Shown in pieces: positions 21,678 to 32,423 of a DNA stretch of 50,611 nucleotides (position 1 is the stretch's first letter; each line of letters opens with the position of its first letter). A program made the position numbers and the translations under genes. Source of the DNA: Chara braunii (Eukaryota > Streptophyta > Charophyceae > Charales > Characeae); contig BFEA01000170.1 of assembly GCA_003427395.1 (NCBI GenBank), positions 1,160,146-1,210,756 on the forward strand, in the 5' to 3' direction. The notes beneath the pieces are model-generated. The model saw only the letters and a program-made list of their open reading frames with translations, searched no databases and was not told the DNA's origin.

Positions 21678-22690
21678 ATGGTCAAAATGGTAAGACGAGG
21701 GAGACCTAGTTCTTCTGCAGGGACTGATGAAGAGACCCTGATTGGTGTTATGCGAGAGCTGGTTGAGAAAGTTGACACAATAAAAGGAGGAGATACTGCA
21801 AGAGCAAAAAAACTAGATGAAAGGATTTAATGTTTCAAAGGGCATCAGATAAATGATTTCATGAATGAATATGAATTATTTGGGCTCAATTATGGTTGGA
21901 CAGACAAACAACGACTCAAGCATCTTCTATCTTATTGTGATACTGACTGGAGGTTGGTTGTCCAAACGTTGGTGGAAGAGACTCCAACATGGGAAGAAGT
22001 CAAAGAGAGAATAAAAAAAGAATTTGAGAAAGACTTTGTTCCAACCACCACCGAGGATCTTCCAACATCAGAAGAGTCTAGTATGATACCTTCAATGTCT
22101 TCCTTCAAACTTTCATCTGAACAGCGAGGAGAATCCCATATTTCGATGAGGCTTAGAGATGTCATATTTTTCTGGCAAATGTTATAAATAATGAGATACA
22201 GACTGTTCTCAATCAAACTCAGTACTACCCTCTTAGATGGGATGAAATGGTTGTAATAATCAGAACTTTGCCTACGGTCTTACACAAGAAGTGGTCACTG
22301 GATCAGATCAGTACACTAACTAAAGACTGGGAGACCGAAGTATGAGCAGAGGGAACAATTTGAGTGCTGAAAATCTCCTTCAACGGGTTATGGTCAATTA
22401 CATGCCTGCTAATCATGTTGTGGATGAAAAAGGGAAGAAGAGGGTTGAAAGTGAAGATGAAGACGACGACGATGATGATGATGGTAATTATGGTAAAAGA
22501 GGAGACTCATCCAAGTCAAAAAAGAATGAAGGAAATAGTGGAAAGGGGAACAGGGAAAGAAGGAAGTGATGAGGAATGACTTTGTCTGCTATTATTGTGG
22601 AGGAGGTCATACTACCACCTACTGCAAACCTCTGGAAGAGAATATAGAAAGTGGGGTGACTAAGAAGGACGCAATGGGTGATGTCTATGA
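21678..22690 (+). pseudogene. gag: gag of element B, broken
   Basis: Starts MVKMVRRGRPSSSAGTDEE, matching MVRGPEARQNLASSSAGDEE of element A. Capsid segment: FMNEYELFGLNYGWTDKQRL, then TPTWEEVKERIKKEFEKD. A stop after DERI and several frameshifts follow, then an acidic (Asp)n/Lys-rich stretch at 22440-22560. The zinc knuckle at 22587-22625 is CX2CX3HX4C, one residue shorter than the usual CX2CX4HX4C but with all four ligands. Gag would coat the element RNA in cytoplasmic particles. Confidence 0.7.
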
Positions 22691-22763
22691 CAACTCATGA
22701 AACAAATAGGATCCCAGACATCCTAGTGGTATAAAACTTCTTGCCCTTAAACACGAAGAGAAG

Positions 22764-23429
22764 ATGAAAAAAAAGAAGCAGAGAAAGACCAATGTGAATG
22801 TACAATTCCTCATTGGTGACTTACCTGAGGAACTTATGCAGAAAACCGATGACCCTTTCTCATTGATCAAATTACCACTGCAGTCCCTAACTTTAATGAA
22901 AGACATGTCCGACGAGGCTTCTCCGAGCGAGCTTTCGTTAGGGGAGAGTTCTGCTTCTCAGACTTCTTCTGATTCAGAAGCATTTTTACCTAGCGAGCCC
23001 GCCTGTTCGACCAACATGATGTCTTTCGAGGGTGATTTACCACCGAAATTCATCATGGAACCCAGTTCAGTGCTTGGAGAAGTGCGAAATCTTCAAGCAC
23101 GCTTTATGTCACAGATGATAGAAAAAAAGAAGAGAGAAAAAAACGAAGAGACTCTAATTCACATTCTTGATGATAAAAAACTAGACCCTCAATCTAAAAA
23201 GAGCGAGCAAGGGAGGAAGATAAAATTTATCCTCATGAGTGAGTTGGAAGATGAAACTGTAATTACGGATGTAATTGCAAAAATGTTAGAAGAAACAGAA
23301 GTGATTTTTTCTTTCAAGAAGACAATGACTTTAGTACCAAAATTGAGGGAGAAACTTAAGAAGCTGATTGAGAAGAGAATGATGGAAGTTAACTACCTGG
23401 ATTTTTTTCCCCCAGTCAAGTCAACATGA
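22764..23429 (+). CDS. Linker and pre-protease segment (element B)
   Basis: 221 codons. The last part (DVIAKMLEETEVIFSFKKTM, then TLVPKL) matches the region ahead of the protease in element A (EVVKKLLEKTEITLSWKEAV, ALVPKF). The middle (about residues 45-115) is Ser/Glu-rich (SDEASPSELSLGESSASQTS) and absent from A, so either B gained or A lost about 70 residues. Likely part of the gag-pol polyprotein rather than a separate protein. Confidence 0.5.
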   Translation: MKKKKQRKTNVNVQFLIGDLPEELMQKTDDPFSLIKLPLQSLTLMKDMSDEASPSELSLGESSASQTSSDSEAFLPSEPACSTNMMSFEGDLPPKFIMEPSSVLGEVRNLQARFMSQMIEKKKREKNEETLIHILDDKKLDPQSKKSEQGRKIKFILMSELEDETVITDVIAKMLEETEVIFSFKKTMTLVPKLREKLKKLIEKRMMEVNYLDFFPPVKST

Positions 23430-23439
23430 CCTTACCTGG

Positions 23440-23920
23440 GTGTAAGATGAGATTGGCAACCATGGGCTGTGGGTATTTAAATATCTACATTAATCAGGTG
23501 AAAATATGAGCTTTAGTGAATTCTGGAGCGGAAATGATACTTATCTCCCAGAAGGCAACGGAAGTCTGCGACCTGACCATTGATAGGCCCTCGAAGCAAA
23601 TACTAAGTAATATTTTTGGAGAACTCTCTGTGGCAGGGTTTATTGACAACTTGCCTATCAAGGTTGAGATGATGTCAGTCGAACTATTCGGGTTCGTGGT
23701 GCCATACCTAGATCATGACTGTATGTTGGGCACCCCTTGCTTACATAGGATGAAAGTTGTTCAATTCTTTAGTCATGAAGGGTCGTCCTGGATTGGTTTA
23801 CAAGATCCGGAGACTGCACAGGAACATACCTTTACGGTCTGCACTTCTCATCATCATAAGCATAGAGTATCGACCAACTCAATCAGAAGGGGAAAGTCTG
23901 TTAAGAGGATAAAAAAATAA
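23440..23920 (+). pseudogene. Aspartic protease of element B, inactive
   Basis: The active-site triad reads Asn-Ser-Gly (LVNSGAEMILIS) instead of Asp-Ser-Gly, and a TGA sits just before it, so it cannot be active as encoded. GFIDNLPIKVE and VVPYLDHDCMLGTPCLHRM give the flap and C-terminal hydrophobic-Gly motif of retropepsins. Homologous to 42560-42913 of element A. Retropepsins cut the gag-pol polyprotein. Confidence 0.7.
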
Positions 23921-24870
23921 AAGGGAAAGACAAACAAGAGGTCAAAGAGGAATTCTCAGTGGATATTAATCAGATTTCAAAGATGATGAAAACTCTTGGT
24001 AAACTCAAAGATGAGGATGGACAGATTGAAGCATTCAAGAAGTCTGTTGAAACTGCTAAGGGCGAGAAAATGAAATTGAAGTTTGCATAAACCCATTATT
24101 TTTTAGCAAAATAGTCACAAGGTCAAAAATAAAATACAAGCTCATGGGGGTGAAAAAGAATCCGATGGCGGTCCTAATAGAAAAGGATTACGATGAGGCA
24201 CTGAAAAAAAAAAAGAAAATTACCAAAGCACCAAGGGAGTCTGCAAAATTGAGGAACAAAATCACTAGGGAAAAATTTAACATGATGAAGATAGACTCGG
24301 ATCAATTTCTCCTACCTAAACAAAAGGTATATATTTTCAAAGTGTGTCAAAAGTTCTCTTGTGCATTCTCTTTTAATGATAAAACAAGAGGGCGTTTGGA
24401 TGTGAATATGATTAAGATGACAAATATCTTGACAGTTGATCATATCCCGTGGAATGATAGACCAACCAAGTATCCCCTGAAGGAAGAGGCAGAGGTAGTA
24501 AAGTATCTTGACAAGAAGATTGTCTCCAATGTTGCTGAACCTGCCGATAATCCGTATGCTAACCACTGGTTTTGTTTTTGGAAACTAGGGGGTGGATTGA
24601 GGTGGATATAGAATCTTCAGAAGCTCAACTAAGTAACGGTACGTGATGCAGATAGTCTCCCTAATGTTGATTTCCTTTCTGAATTTTTTGCTGGTCGACT
24701 GTGTCGTCCCCCGTACGTCGTACGGGGACTCTCCGTACGGCCCGTGCGTACGGACGGACGGACGACCGTATAGGCGTACGGACGGCGATCGTACGACGGT
24801 GATTTGGGGGCAAAAAAAAAACCCAAAAAAAAAATAAAAAATATGGGGTTGTAGATCTTGAAAGGATCTA

Positions 24871-25730
24871 NNNNNNNNNNNNNNNNNNNNNNNNNNNNNN
24901 NNNNNNNNNNNNNNNNNNNNNNNNNNNNNNNNNNNNNNNNNNNNNNNNNNNNNNNNNNNNNNNNNNNNNNNNNNNNNNNNNNNNNNNNNNNNNNNNNNNN
25001 NNNNNNNNNNNNNNNNNNNNNNNNNNNNNNNNNNNNNNNNNNNNNNNNNNNNNNNNNNNNNNNNNNNNNNNNNNNNNNNNNNNNNNNNNNNNNNNNNNNN
25101 NNNNNNNNNNNNNNNNNNNNNNNNNNNNNNNNNNNNNNNNNNNNNNNNNNNNNNNNNNNNNNNNNNNNNNNNNNNNNNNNNNNNNNNNNNNNNNNNNNNN
25201 NNNNNNNNNNNNNNNNNNNNNNNNNNNNNNNNNNNNNNNNNNNNNNNNNNNNNNNNNNNNNNNNNNNNNNNNNNNNNNNNNNNNNNNNNNNNNNNNNNNN
25301 NNNNNNNNNNNNNNNNNNNNNNNNNNNNNNNNNNNNNNNNNNNNNNNNNNNNNNNNNNNNNNNNNNNNNNNNNNNNNNNNNNNNNNNNNNNNNNNNNNNN
25401 NNNNNNNNNNNNNNNNNNNNNNNNNNNNNNNNNNNNNNNNNNNNNNNNNNNNNNNNNNNNNNNNNNNNNNNNNNNNNNNNNNNNNNNNNNNNNNNNNNNN
25501 NNNNNNNNNNNNNNNNNNNNNNNNNNNNNNNNNNNNNNNNNNNNNNNNNNNNNNNNNNNNNNNNNNNNNNNNNNNNNNNNNNNNNNNNNNNNNNNNNNNN
25601 NNNNNNNNNNNNNNNNNNNNNNNNNNNNNNNNNNNNNNNNNNNNNNNNNNNNNNNNNNNNNNNNNNNNNNNNNNNNNNNNNNNNNNNNNNNNNNNNNNNN
25701 NNNNNNNNNNNNNNNNNNNNNNNNNNNNNN
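24871..25730. other. Assembly gap (860 N)
   Basis: Unknown sequence inside the DNA transposon. Any frame running through it is meaningless. Confidence 1.
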
Positions 25731-25746
25731 TTTTTTTTGTTTCACG

Positions 25747-25783
25747 CTCGATCAATCAATCAATCAATGAATGTGCACATGTT

Positions 25784-25837
<54 letters not shown>

Positions 25838-25858
25838 CGAATTAATCAATCAATCAAT
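25747..25858. repeat. (ATCA)n microsatellite
   Basis: TCAATCAATCAATC repeats inside the DNA transposon, beside the gap. They probably caused the gap or its closure failure. Confidence 0.95.
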
Positions 25859-26650
25859 TTTTTTTTCCTCACCCGGGACAAAAATAAAAAACATATTTGT
25901 TTTTAATGTTTTTTTTAATGGGGGGTTACCCCCTGACACCCGACCCCCTCCAGCCCATCCACCCCCTCAGCACCCCTCCGGAAGGCCGTGTACAGACGGC
26001 CCGAAGTCCGTACGTACGGGCTATACGGGCGCCGGGGGGCCCGTACGTGCGGACGGGCCGTATGCTTACGGCGGTATACACAGCTGGTCGATGCATTTAT
26101 TCTTTAATTGATTTATATTCTGGCTATGATCAGTTTCCCATTGATCCCTCTAGCCGACCAATGACTGTCATGTAAACGCCAAGGGACCTCATTCAAATAT
26201 GCGTGGTACTTCAAGGTTGGACCAATGGTGTGGCAGTGGTTCAAAGGGATATGATCAAAGTCATGCAGGATATCTCTTCTGAGATAACTAGTCCTTATAT
26301 TGATGATAACCCTGTGAAAGGACCTATCGTAAGAGAGGAGACTTTGATTGCTGATGGGGTCAGAAAGTTTGTCTGAGAACATGCTGAAGGGGTAAAAATG
26401 GCCATAGAGAGACTTAAAAAATACAACCGGACTGCCAGTGGACCAAAGAAATAAGACTTTCAAGTAGAGGTAACCATCTTCGACTTTAGATGCTTCTCCA
26501 AGGCTAGGAGCTATGACCCCAAGAAAATAAATAAAATTTTCAACTAACCTTTGCCTCTCAAGCGAGCGACAGGCGTCAAAAGCTTCTTGGGTGTATGTGA
26601 GTTCTGGAGGATTTTCATTCCTCATTTGCAACCCTTGCAGAGCCTCTAAG

Positions 26651-27254
26651 AGAGATGGTGAGACAAAGAGCTGACTTATCTTGGACTGAGAAAAGACAGA
26701 TTGCTGTAGAAATTTTGCAAGGAAAATTAAAAGACGGAGGTGTAGTGCTGGGAGTGCCTTTTTACTATGATGAAGAGCGAAGACCCTTCATCATCGAGGC
26801 AGATGAAGGACTAGTAGCTCTTGGTGGTGTGCTTATTTAAAAAAATGAGAATGAAAAAGAGAGATTCCCGAGATTTGAGAGTAAAACTCTTAACTCCACA
26901 GAAAGAGGCTACACCCAGTTTAAAAAAGAGCTACTGACAATCATCCATTGCTTCAGGTGTTCCAGACACTATGTAGTTGGAAGAAGATTCATGATGAGGA
27001 CTGATGCATTTGCTGTGATTGGTACTATTAAGAAGCATCAACATGTGGATCCAACGGTAAGCAGGTGAATTGCATTTATCTGAACTTTTAATTTTAAACT
27101 GGAAAAGAACCGAGCGGATGACCTAAGTCGAATTGAATGGAGAAAAGAACAAGATGAAGATATTAATGACACAATTGAAGAATCTACTTATGTTGACAAC
27201 TTTTTGAATGAGGAAGACGATGAAGATTATAAGGCTCCAAGTTCCTATAAGTGA
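26651..27254 (+). pseudogene. RNase H region of element B
   Basis: Open at 26655-26840 (MVRQRADLSWTEKRQ, PFIIEADEGLVALGGVLI), then a TAA. It continues FESKTLNSTERGYTQFKKEL, RHYVVGRRFMMRTDAFAVIG and ends KLEKNRADDLSRIEW, the usual terminus of Ty3-type RNase H. TGA at 27066-27068 and 27081-27083 replace Trp, the second being TGG in element A. It would degrade the RNA strand of the RNA/DNA hybrid. Confidence 0.75.
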
Positions 27255-28680
27255 AGCTTCTGACGTGAAGAAAGAGACAGTTGAGGAGAGATCCCTGATG
27301 CTTGTATCTATGAGTCAATTCTTGGAAAGGAAGAAGAGGAAGAAAAAAATGATTGGTATGCTAAGGTCAATGCAACGGTTGTGACTGCTCATGAACTGGA
27401 AAAAAAGTTCTGGTTCAAAGAATGAAGAAGAGAAAAAAAAAAAGAAGAGATATCGTTCATCTATGAGGAATATGATGAAAGTTACCAAGAGATTGAAAAA
27501 AAGATGGAAAGAGAACGACTAAAAAATACTAATGCAAAAATTCAAGGAAAAAAATCAGATTGAAGAGAGGGCACCTCTTCGTGGATGATAAGGGAGGTTT
27601 ACGTCCACTAAGAGTTATCCGTGGAAAAGAGAGACAACTAGAATTAATTGCTGCTCTACATGAGGGGGTTGCTGGTGGCCACAGGGCTACTAAAACAACT
27701 TACTCTAAGACAGTTAAACTCTATTTTTGGCCTGGCATGAGAGACATGATTTACAAATTATGTAAGTAATGTGTGTTATGTCGGAATAGGTTTACAACAA
27801 GGATGATTGAGTCTTTATTCTCTACTATCCTGATAGAGTCAGGGAGTCTGGTTCACTTGGATCTCATCATCATGCAACTAGGCTAGGGTGGTATGAGATA
27901 CATACTGAATATGAGGGATAATGTTTCTGGATACGTTGAGGCAAAAACTCTGACGAGGAAGATAACCGAGCAAGTGGCTGACTGGATAGAGGAAGTCTAT
28001 CTCAGATATTCTTTCATCAGAGAGTTTGTCTCAGACAAAGGATCTGAATTTATAAATGAGATTGTAAGAAGAACTACTCTCAGACTGGGTGTCAGAATTC
28101 GATATGTAACTACTTATCATCCTGAAGCAAACGCACATGTCGAGAGAGGTCATAGAACTCTAAAAGATTCATTGGCTAAATGGTTTGAAGAGAACCTCAG
28201 TAACTTGTAGAAAGTACTCAGAGCTGCAGTTTATGCACAACATAATTGTCAAAAGAATCATTGATTATGCTTCATTCATCCTGTGGTATGACCGGTATGC
28301 TACTTTGCCTATTGAGAGTATAATCAAGACATGGTTAAGTCAAGAGAGTGACAAAGAATACTCCATTTAAGAATTTTTTCAGATCGGAATGAGACAGACA
28401 TTAGAGGTTGATCAGACTGTGATGGATGCTACAGAAAGAATGACAACCAACAGATTATCAGATTAAGAGAGATGAAACAAGAAGAGATATATAAGAAAAG
28501 ATAAACTGGAGGTTGGTGATGTTGTCCTCTTGTTCGACTATTCCCTTGAGATCAGATGACTCGGTCCCTATAGAATTACAGGTGAAGCAGAATGCAAAGT
28601 CTATGAGATATCAGTCATCTATCCAGTAGGAGAATTGCTTCAGAAAACTAAGAGAAGTATAGTGATATAGAGAGGCGCTT
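27255..28680 (+). pseudogene. Integrase of element B
   Basis: Zinc-binding HHCC region at 27560-27800 (LHEGVAGGH, YFWPGMRDM, KLCK, CVLC, with a stop between the cysteine pairs). The catalytic core at 27893-28210 keeps HLDLI (just upstream), FVSDKGSEF and NAHVERG. The C-terminal part to 28670 (KRYIRKDKLEVGDVVLLFD) is interrupted by TAA 28464-28466 and TGA 28473-28475. No chromodomain is seen. Confidence 0.75.
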
Positions 28681-30060
28681 CTAAGACAAGAACTTCAATA
28701 TACTTTGACTACTGTTGCATTGTCAGTTCAGTATGTCAATTTTTAACATGTTAAATTCTGACACGAGAGGTATGAGAAATGTTTTTCAGATGATATGTAC
28801 TCGTTTATACATTTGCACTAATTTTATTATTTCTATAAGTGACAGAGACGATGAGATCAAAGTGTCGTGAATACTGGGCCGCAGTTGATCCACGAGCATC
28901 ATATCCCTGAGTAGAAGATAACTATTAGTAGCACTTGCAGTAATGTTAAGTTAAAAAAACTCATGGTTGTGGCACATTAAAGAGTAACCAGTATTAATCT
29001 CGTGATGAAGAAGTTCAACCCTATCTGACCAGAAAGTTGTCAGTAGAGGGACTTCGTGTTTTTTGACTGAGTTGCCTATCTAAGAAAGCTATCAAGAAGA
29101 TGGGCACGAAGAAGTTCAACCTTGCTTGACTAGAGAGTTGTCAACATAGAAACTTCGTGTTTCTTGACTAAGTTGCCTATCTTCTGTCCCAAATGAGGGA
29201 AGAGACCTCTCTGGGTAAGTATCTCTATATTTCCTTGAGGCTGATGGAAAGTCTCTTGAGAGTATTCTCAGATGAGAGAAGGGACCTCTCTGGGATTAAC
29301 ACTTTGTATTTCTTAAGGCTGAAGTGAACTTGAAGTTTATAGGAAGTGCATTCTCGGTTGTCGCTTGTTGCTGTTCAGTGCCTCTTGAGACTGAAGGGAC
29401 GTCTCTTGAGAAATGTCTGTTCTGTTATCTGGGCATGCGCTGTCTGACTGTGGGCTTTATATATTTGTTTGACTATCTATGCCTGAGATTTTCTTTTTTA
29501 ACCTAAAGACACATTGATTGTCGGGGCAGTAGGTTGCAATCTGGTGAGGTCAGCTGGTCCCCGACGCGAGTGTCAAATTTCGTAGTTGACTGAGGCTAAG
29601 ACTCTAGGAGTCTGGCCTGTAAGGTCAAAAAAGGTTAGCAGAAACCCTACCGCATTCAGAGGATGCAATACAGTGAGGTTCGCCGGAGCCTGGAACTGTG
29701 GTTAGACTGGATCCCACGTTCAAAAATCTGGGTGGGGCAGCCAGCACCCTAGGCCGAAAACTGGTGGGTGAACTGGTGGCTGAGCTGGTCCCCGGCCGCA
29801 GTGGTCAAATCCGGATACGGGACAGTTGAACTGACAGGAGGTCTATTATCGTAGGGTGACCAGACTCGCCATAGTCTAGGTGTCCTTGCGTGAGGTGCGC
29901 CAAAGGGTCACCATACTCGAGTAGTGGGTATGGTGGTCCTAACCTGGAGACAAGTTAAAGGGGTTGTCAAGACAAATGGTCTGACTTATCCTGGCCTGAG
30001 GCGGGCCGAAGGAGGTATGTCAGACTGACGGGAGGTCTGTCATTCCTGACCGGTGATGGA
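28681..30060. other. 3' tail of element B, hairpin-rich
   Basis: No gene. Two duplicated blocks: GAAGAAGTTCAACC...AGTTGCCTATCT at about 29005-29080 and 29106-29181, and GACCTCTCTGGG with its following 40 bases at about 29200 and 29285. Perfect inverted pairs include GTCGGGG (29520-29526) with CCCCGAC (29559-29565), CACCATAC (29909-29916) with GTATGGTG (29928-29935), and TCTGAC (29980-29985) with GTCAGA (30019-30024). Confidence 0.6.
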
Positions 30061-30251
30061 CCAAAACCAAGACAATCAATAACTCTTGGGTGTGAAAAAC
30101 TTACTTATTATTTTATTTTGGGTTTTATATTATTTAATTCTATGCAGGTCTGGGTATGCATGATGGTTGCTTGCCGAAGGGTTTGCATGTTTGCCAGGTG
30201 GCTTGTGAAACTCGCTGTTTTGCAGGTTTATGCAGGTCCGCCTGAGCTCTA

Positions 30252-30440
30252 AGGCCAGAGAAAAATAAAGGGGTTTGGTATCCCCTATGTTTGCTTAAAA
30301 ATTTAAAAACACACCTCACTCGGACCAGAGAAAGAGAACGGGGTTTGGTATTCCCCAGGTTTCTTGAGAAGTTGAGAAGACGTCTCACTGAGGCCAGAAA
30401 ACGAGAAAAGGGTTTGGTATGCCTCGCCTGTGATACTGCT
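30252..30440 (+). repeat. 70-bp tandem repeat, three units, each with GGGGTTTGGTAT
   Basis: Units begin GGCCAGAG, GGACCAGAG and GGCCAGAA. Each has a purine tract followed by GGGGTTTGGTAT (30270, 30340; GGGTTTGGTAT at 30410), exactly 70 bases apart. The same purine tract plus motif occurs at 31442, 48642, 48696 and 49923. It resembles a polypurine tract, but no LTR start follows directly. Confidence 0.8.
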
Positions 30441-31441
30441 TACAAGTGAGCCTCCGCAAAGTCAACGCCTGAATTGACAGTATCCCAGAGATCACAGAAA
30501 AAAATGAGAGGTCAAAGTTAACGGCAAACGAAAAAATTGAGAGATAATCCTTCTTAAACTTTATTTGGTGGCTGACAGAGCAGCCTAGTTCACGAGGAAC
30601 CTGCATCCCCGGCCTCAAGAGATTCAAACTTTTGAGTCAGTGACGCTATGAGATATGAAATTGATTGAAGAGTTAAGAAAAGGGAGGACTTGGAAATTCA
30701 AAGAAAAGACGTCGTGCTTATGCAAGATATAAATGACAAACATGAACTCTATCTGGAGCAAAGCGAGAAGCAAGAAAACACAGCAGGGGGTGCAACTATT
30801 GAGTTGGGGCAGAGAGGGAGCCACGCATGGAATAGAGGGTGAAGGAACAGGCACTAACGCGTTGTTTGCCACAAGGGTGGTAGGTGCTCTAGGGGAATAT
30901 GGAGGGGAGGAGGTGTTGGGAGCGTCGTAGCTCGCCTCGTGCTTCTTCAAGTAGTATTCTATCCTCGTTGGGGATGAAGTCCTTCCGTACCATCCGAGAA
31001 TGAGTGGCGTGGGTAGGCCCTTGAGTGGGTCCCATACCCATATCTCTCTTCTTCCTCTTCCTGCAAGCTGACGTGTCGTCTGACACGTGGCGTAGGCTCC
31101 TCAGGAGTCTTTCCTCCTCTTTCACCTCTCTCTCTTCCTTGTCCTTGACGTGCCTCAAGCATGGTGCAAAAGAAGTCGAAGAGAAAAGAGACGCGCAGCG
31201 ATGGGGAACGAGACTGATTGAGCACATGCAAGAGTAAGAGGAGTGTACTACTAAAGAAGAAAGAGAGGAACGACTGTGGATTATGCAGAAAAGAGCGCTG
31301 CAAAAGAGAAAAGCGTTAGCGCAGGGTCACTCTGAGAGGACCTTGCTGTGATGCGCAGTGAAAGTGCATGAGAGATACTAACAATTGCCTTTCTTTTATA
31401 CTACGTGCTACCTCATTTTGGCCCAGCGAGGACGATGAGCG
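30441..31441. other. No recognisable gene
   Basis: Open frames of 80-115 codons on the minus strand, Ser/Pro/Leu-rich, without recognisable domains. Possible non-coding end of element B. Confidence 0.4.
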
Positions 31442-31455
31442 GGGGTTTGGTATCA

Positions 31456-32040
31456 TGCCGGAGGGCTCGGTGTCCCGGCCCTCCGCTAAGTATCCAACGC
31501 CTGCCCGGACCCACTACTTACCTATCACCAGCTCAAGAGTCTGTGTACCACATGGGTTTCCGTGGGGAATTGGATTCAACGATATGGATTTGTGTGCTAG
31601 GCATACCCAGGCGACACTTTGCAGCAAGCTGGTCCAGTCGACGCTTACATTAGCAAAAAATGAGGGTGCGCCGTTGGACTTTGCTTTGGTCCACACAGAC
31701 TCAGCGCTCTGCTGTGCAACAGAGCACTACCGGCTTGTGGCCGTGGTAGCCGTCGGACTCGTCCAGGGACGAGAAGGTAGAGGGATCGGTGCGGTCTTTT
31801 CCACCATGCGCCACATGCCGCTTATCTAGGTTATGGGTTAGATGCACAGGGTTCAGCTGTCACTGTCGAACATAAGAGGATTAGGGAAGGAAAAAGAAAA
31901 AGAAAATAAAAAGTGAAAGGGAAGTCATACGTCAGATCTGTTCGCCGATCTGGACCCTCGCCTTAGTTCGGGATGATCCAGCGACCTATGGCAGCAGCCA
32001 CGCTATAATTCCCTTCCTTTTCTTATTTTTATTACTATTG
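31456..32040 (+). repeat. Dispersed repeat, copy 2 (candidate 3' terminal repeat of element B)
   Basis: Pairs with 11279-11755. It starts TGCCGGAGGGCTCGGTGTCC, 3 bases after a GGGGTTTGGTAT motif. One forward frame (31368-31829) is open for 153 codons, and the matching frame of copy 1 is open apart from one stop. I see no domain in it. At its end it passes through a 60-base chimeric joint (32041-32100) into the LTR of element A. Confidence 0.6.
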
Positions 32041-32423
32041 TCAAAAATTGCGTCCGTAGTTCGGGATGATCTAGCGACCCATGGCAGCAACCACGCTGCG
32101 TCAAAAATTGCGTCCGTAGTCATGGACCCTAGTGCTTCGGTTAGACTTCCCCTGGCCAAAGCAGAGGGAAGAGCGGCGCGACGATACGGCCCTCTGGAGG
32201 ACTAATCGTCCCCGTTGGACTAAAACGACGCGACCGGAATGAGCCAATTAGTGGGGTCCGGTCCAAACGGCACTTGAAACGGACCAAGGGTTAACGAGAT
32301 ATTCAAGTTTGACCGGTTGGGACCGGACCGACACGACCTCGTAGCCTGGCCAGGAAAGGAACAGCCCTAAGTAGCCATACAGACGAACAGCCAGACCCGA
32401 ATAATAAAAATTAGGATCATGTG

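Larger units (their letters stand above)
24699..26083. mobile_element. Non-autonomous DNA transposon inserted in the RT of element B
   Basis: Flanked by an 8-bp duplication CTGGTCGA (24691-24698 and 26084-26091). Termini are inverted: CTGTGTCGTCCCCCGTACG at the left, ...CGGCGGTATACACAG at the right, imperfect beyond the first six bases. Both ends are packed with CGTACGG/CCGTACG subterminal repeats, a usual transposase-binding layout. 8-bp duplications are typical of hAT-type elements, but the CTGTGT end is not diagnostic. No transposase is visible, although 860 bases are unsequenced. Confidence 0.8.
23921..26650 (+). pseudogene. Reverse transcriptase of element B, split by a DNA transposon
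   Basis: N-terminal part to 24698 (linker, RLDVNMIKMTN, FCFWKLGGGLRWI, NLQKLN, VTVRDADSLPN, FFAGR). The C-terminal part resumes at 26092 with IYSLIDLYSGYDQF, VVLQGWTNGVAVVQRDM, the catalytic SPYIDDNPVKGP, FLGVCEFWR. Removing 24699-26083 plus one copy of the 8-bp duplication restores the frame exactly. Stops at 24609 (TAG), 26374 (TGA), 26545 (TAA) and others lie where element A has Gln or Trp. The missing SIY-for-CIY change aside, the order matches Ty3 RT. Confidence 0.8.
17375..31455 (+). mobile_element. Element B: old Ty3/gypsy-type LTR retrotransposon copy
   Basis: Order: RPY and DQT small ORFs, gag, protease, RT, RNase H, integrase, long 3' tail; same order and same family as element A. 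Its coding region is more decayed than that of A. Boundaries are uncertain. The primer-binding-like site is at 18492. The direct repeats at 11279-11755 and 31456-32040 could be its LTRs, which would make it about 20 kb. Confidence 0.75.

Noticed and set aside
24585-26111. Long open frames across the N gap on both strands
   Set aside because: They exist only because N codons are not counted as stops; no coding evidence.
31442-31465. Initiator-Met tRNA primer-binding site (TGGTATCA)
   Set aside because: Only eight bases match and the motif lies before, not after, the repeat; the same TTTGGTAT occurs in several tails.
31368-31829. 153-codon frame in the dispersed repeat, also largely open in copy 1
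   Set aside because: No domain, and copies this similar share open frames by descent; kept only as part of the repeat.
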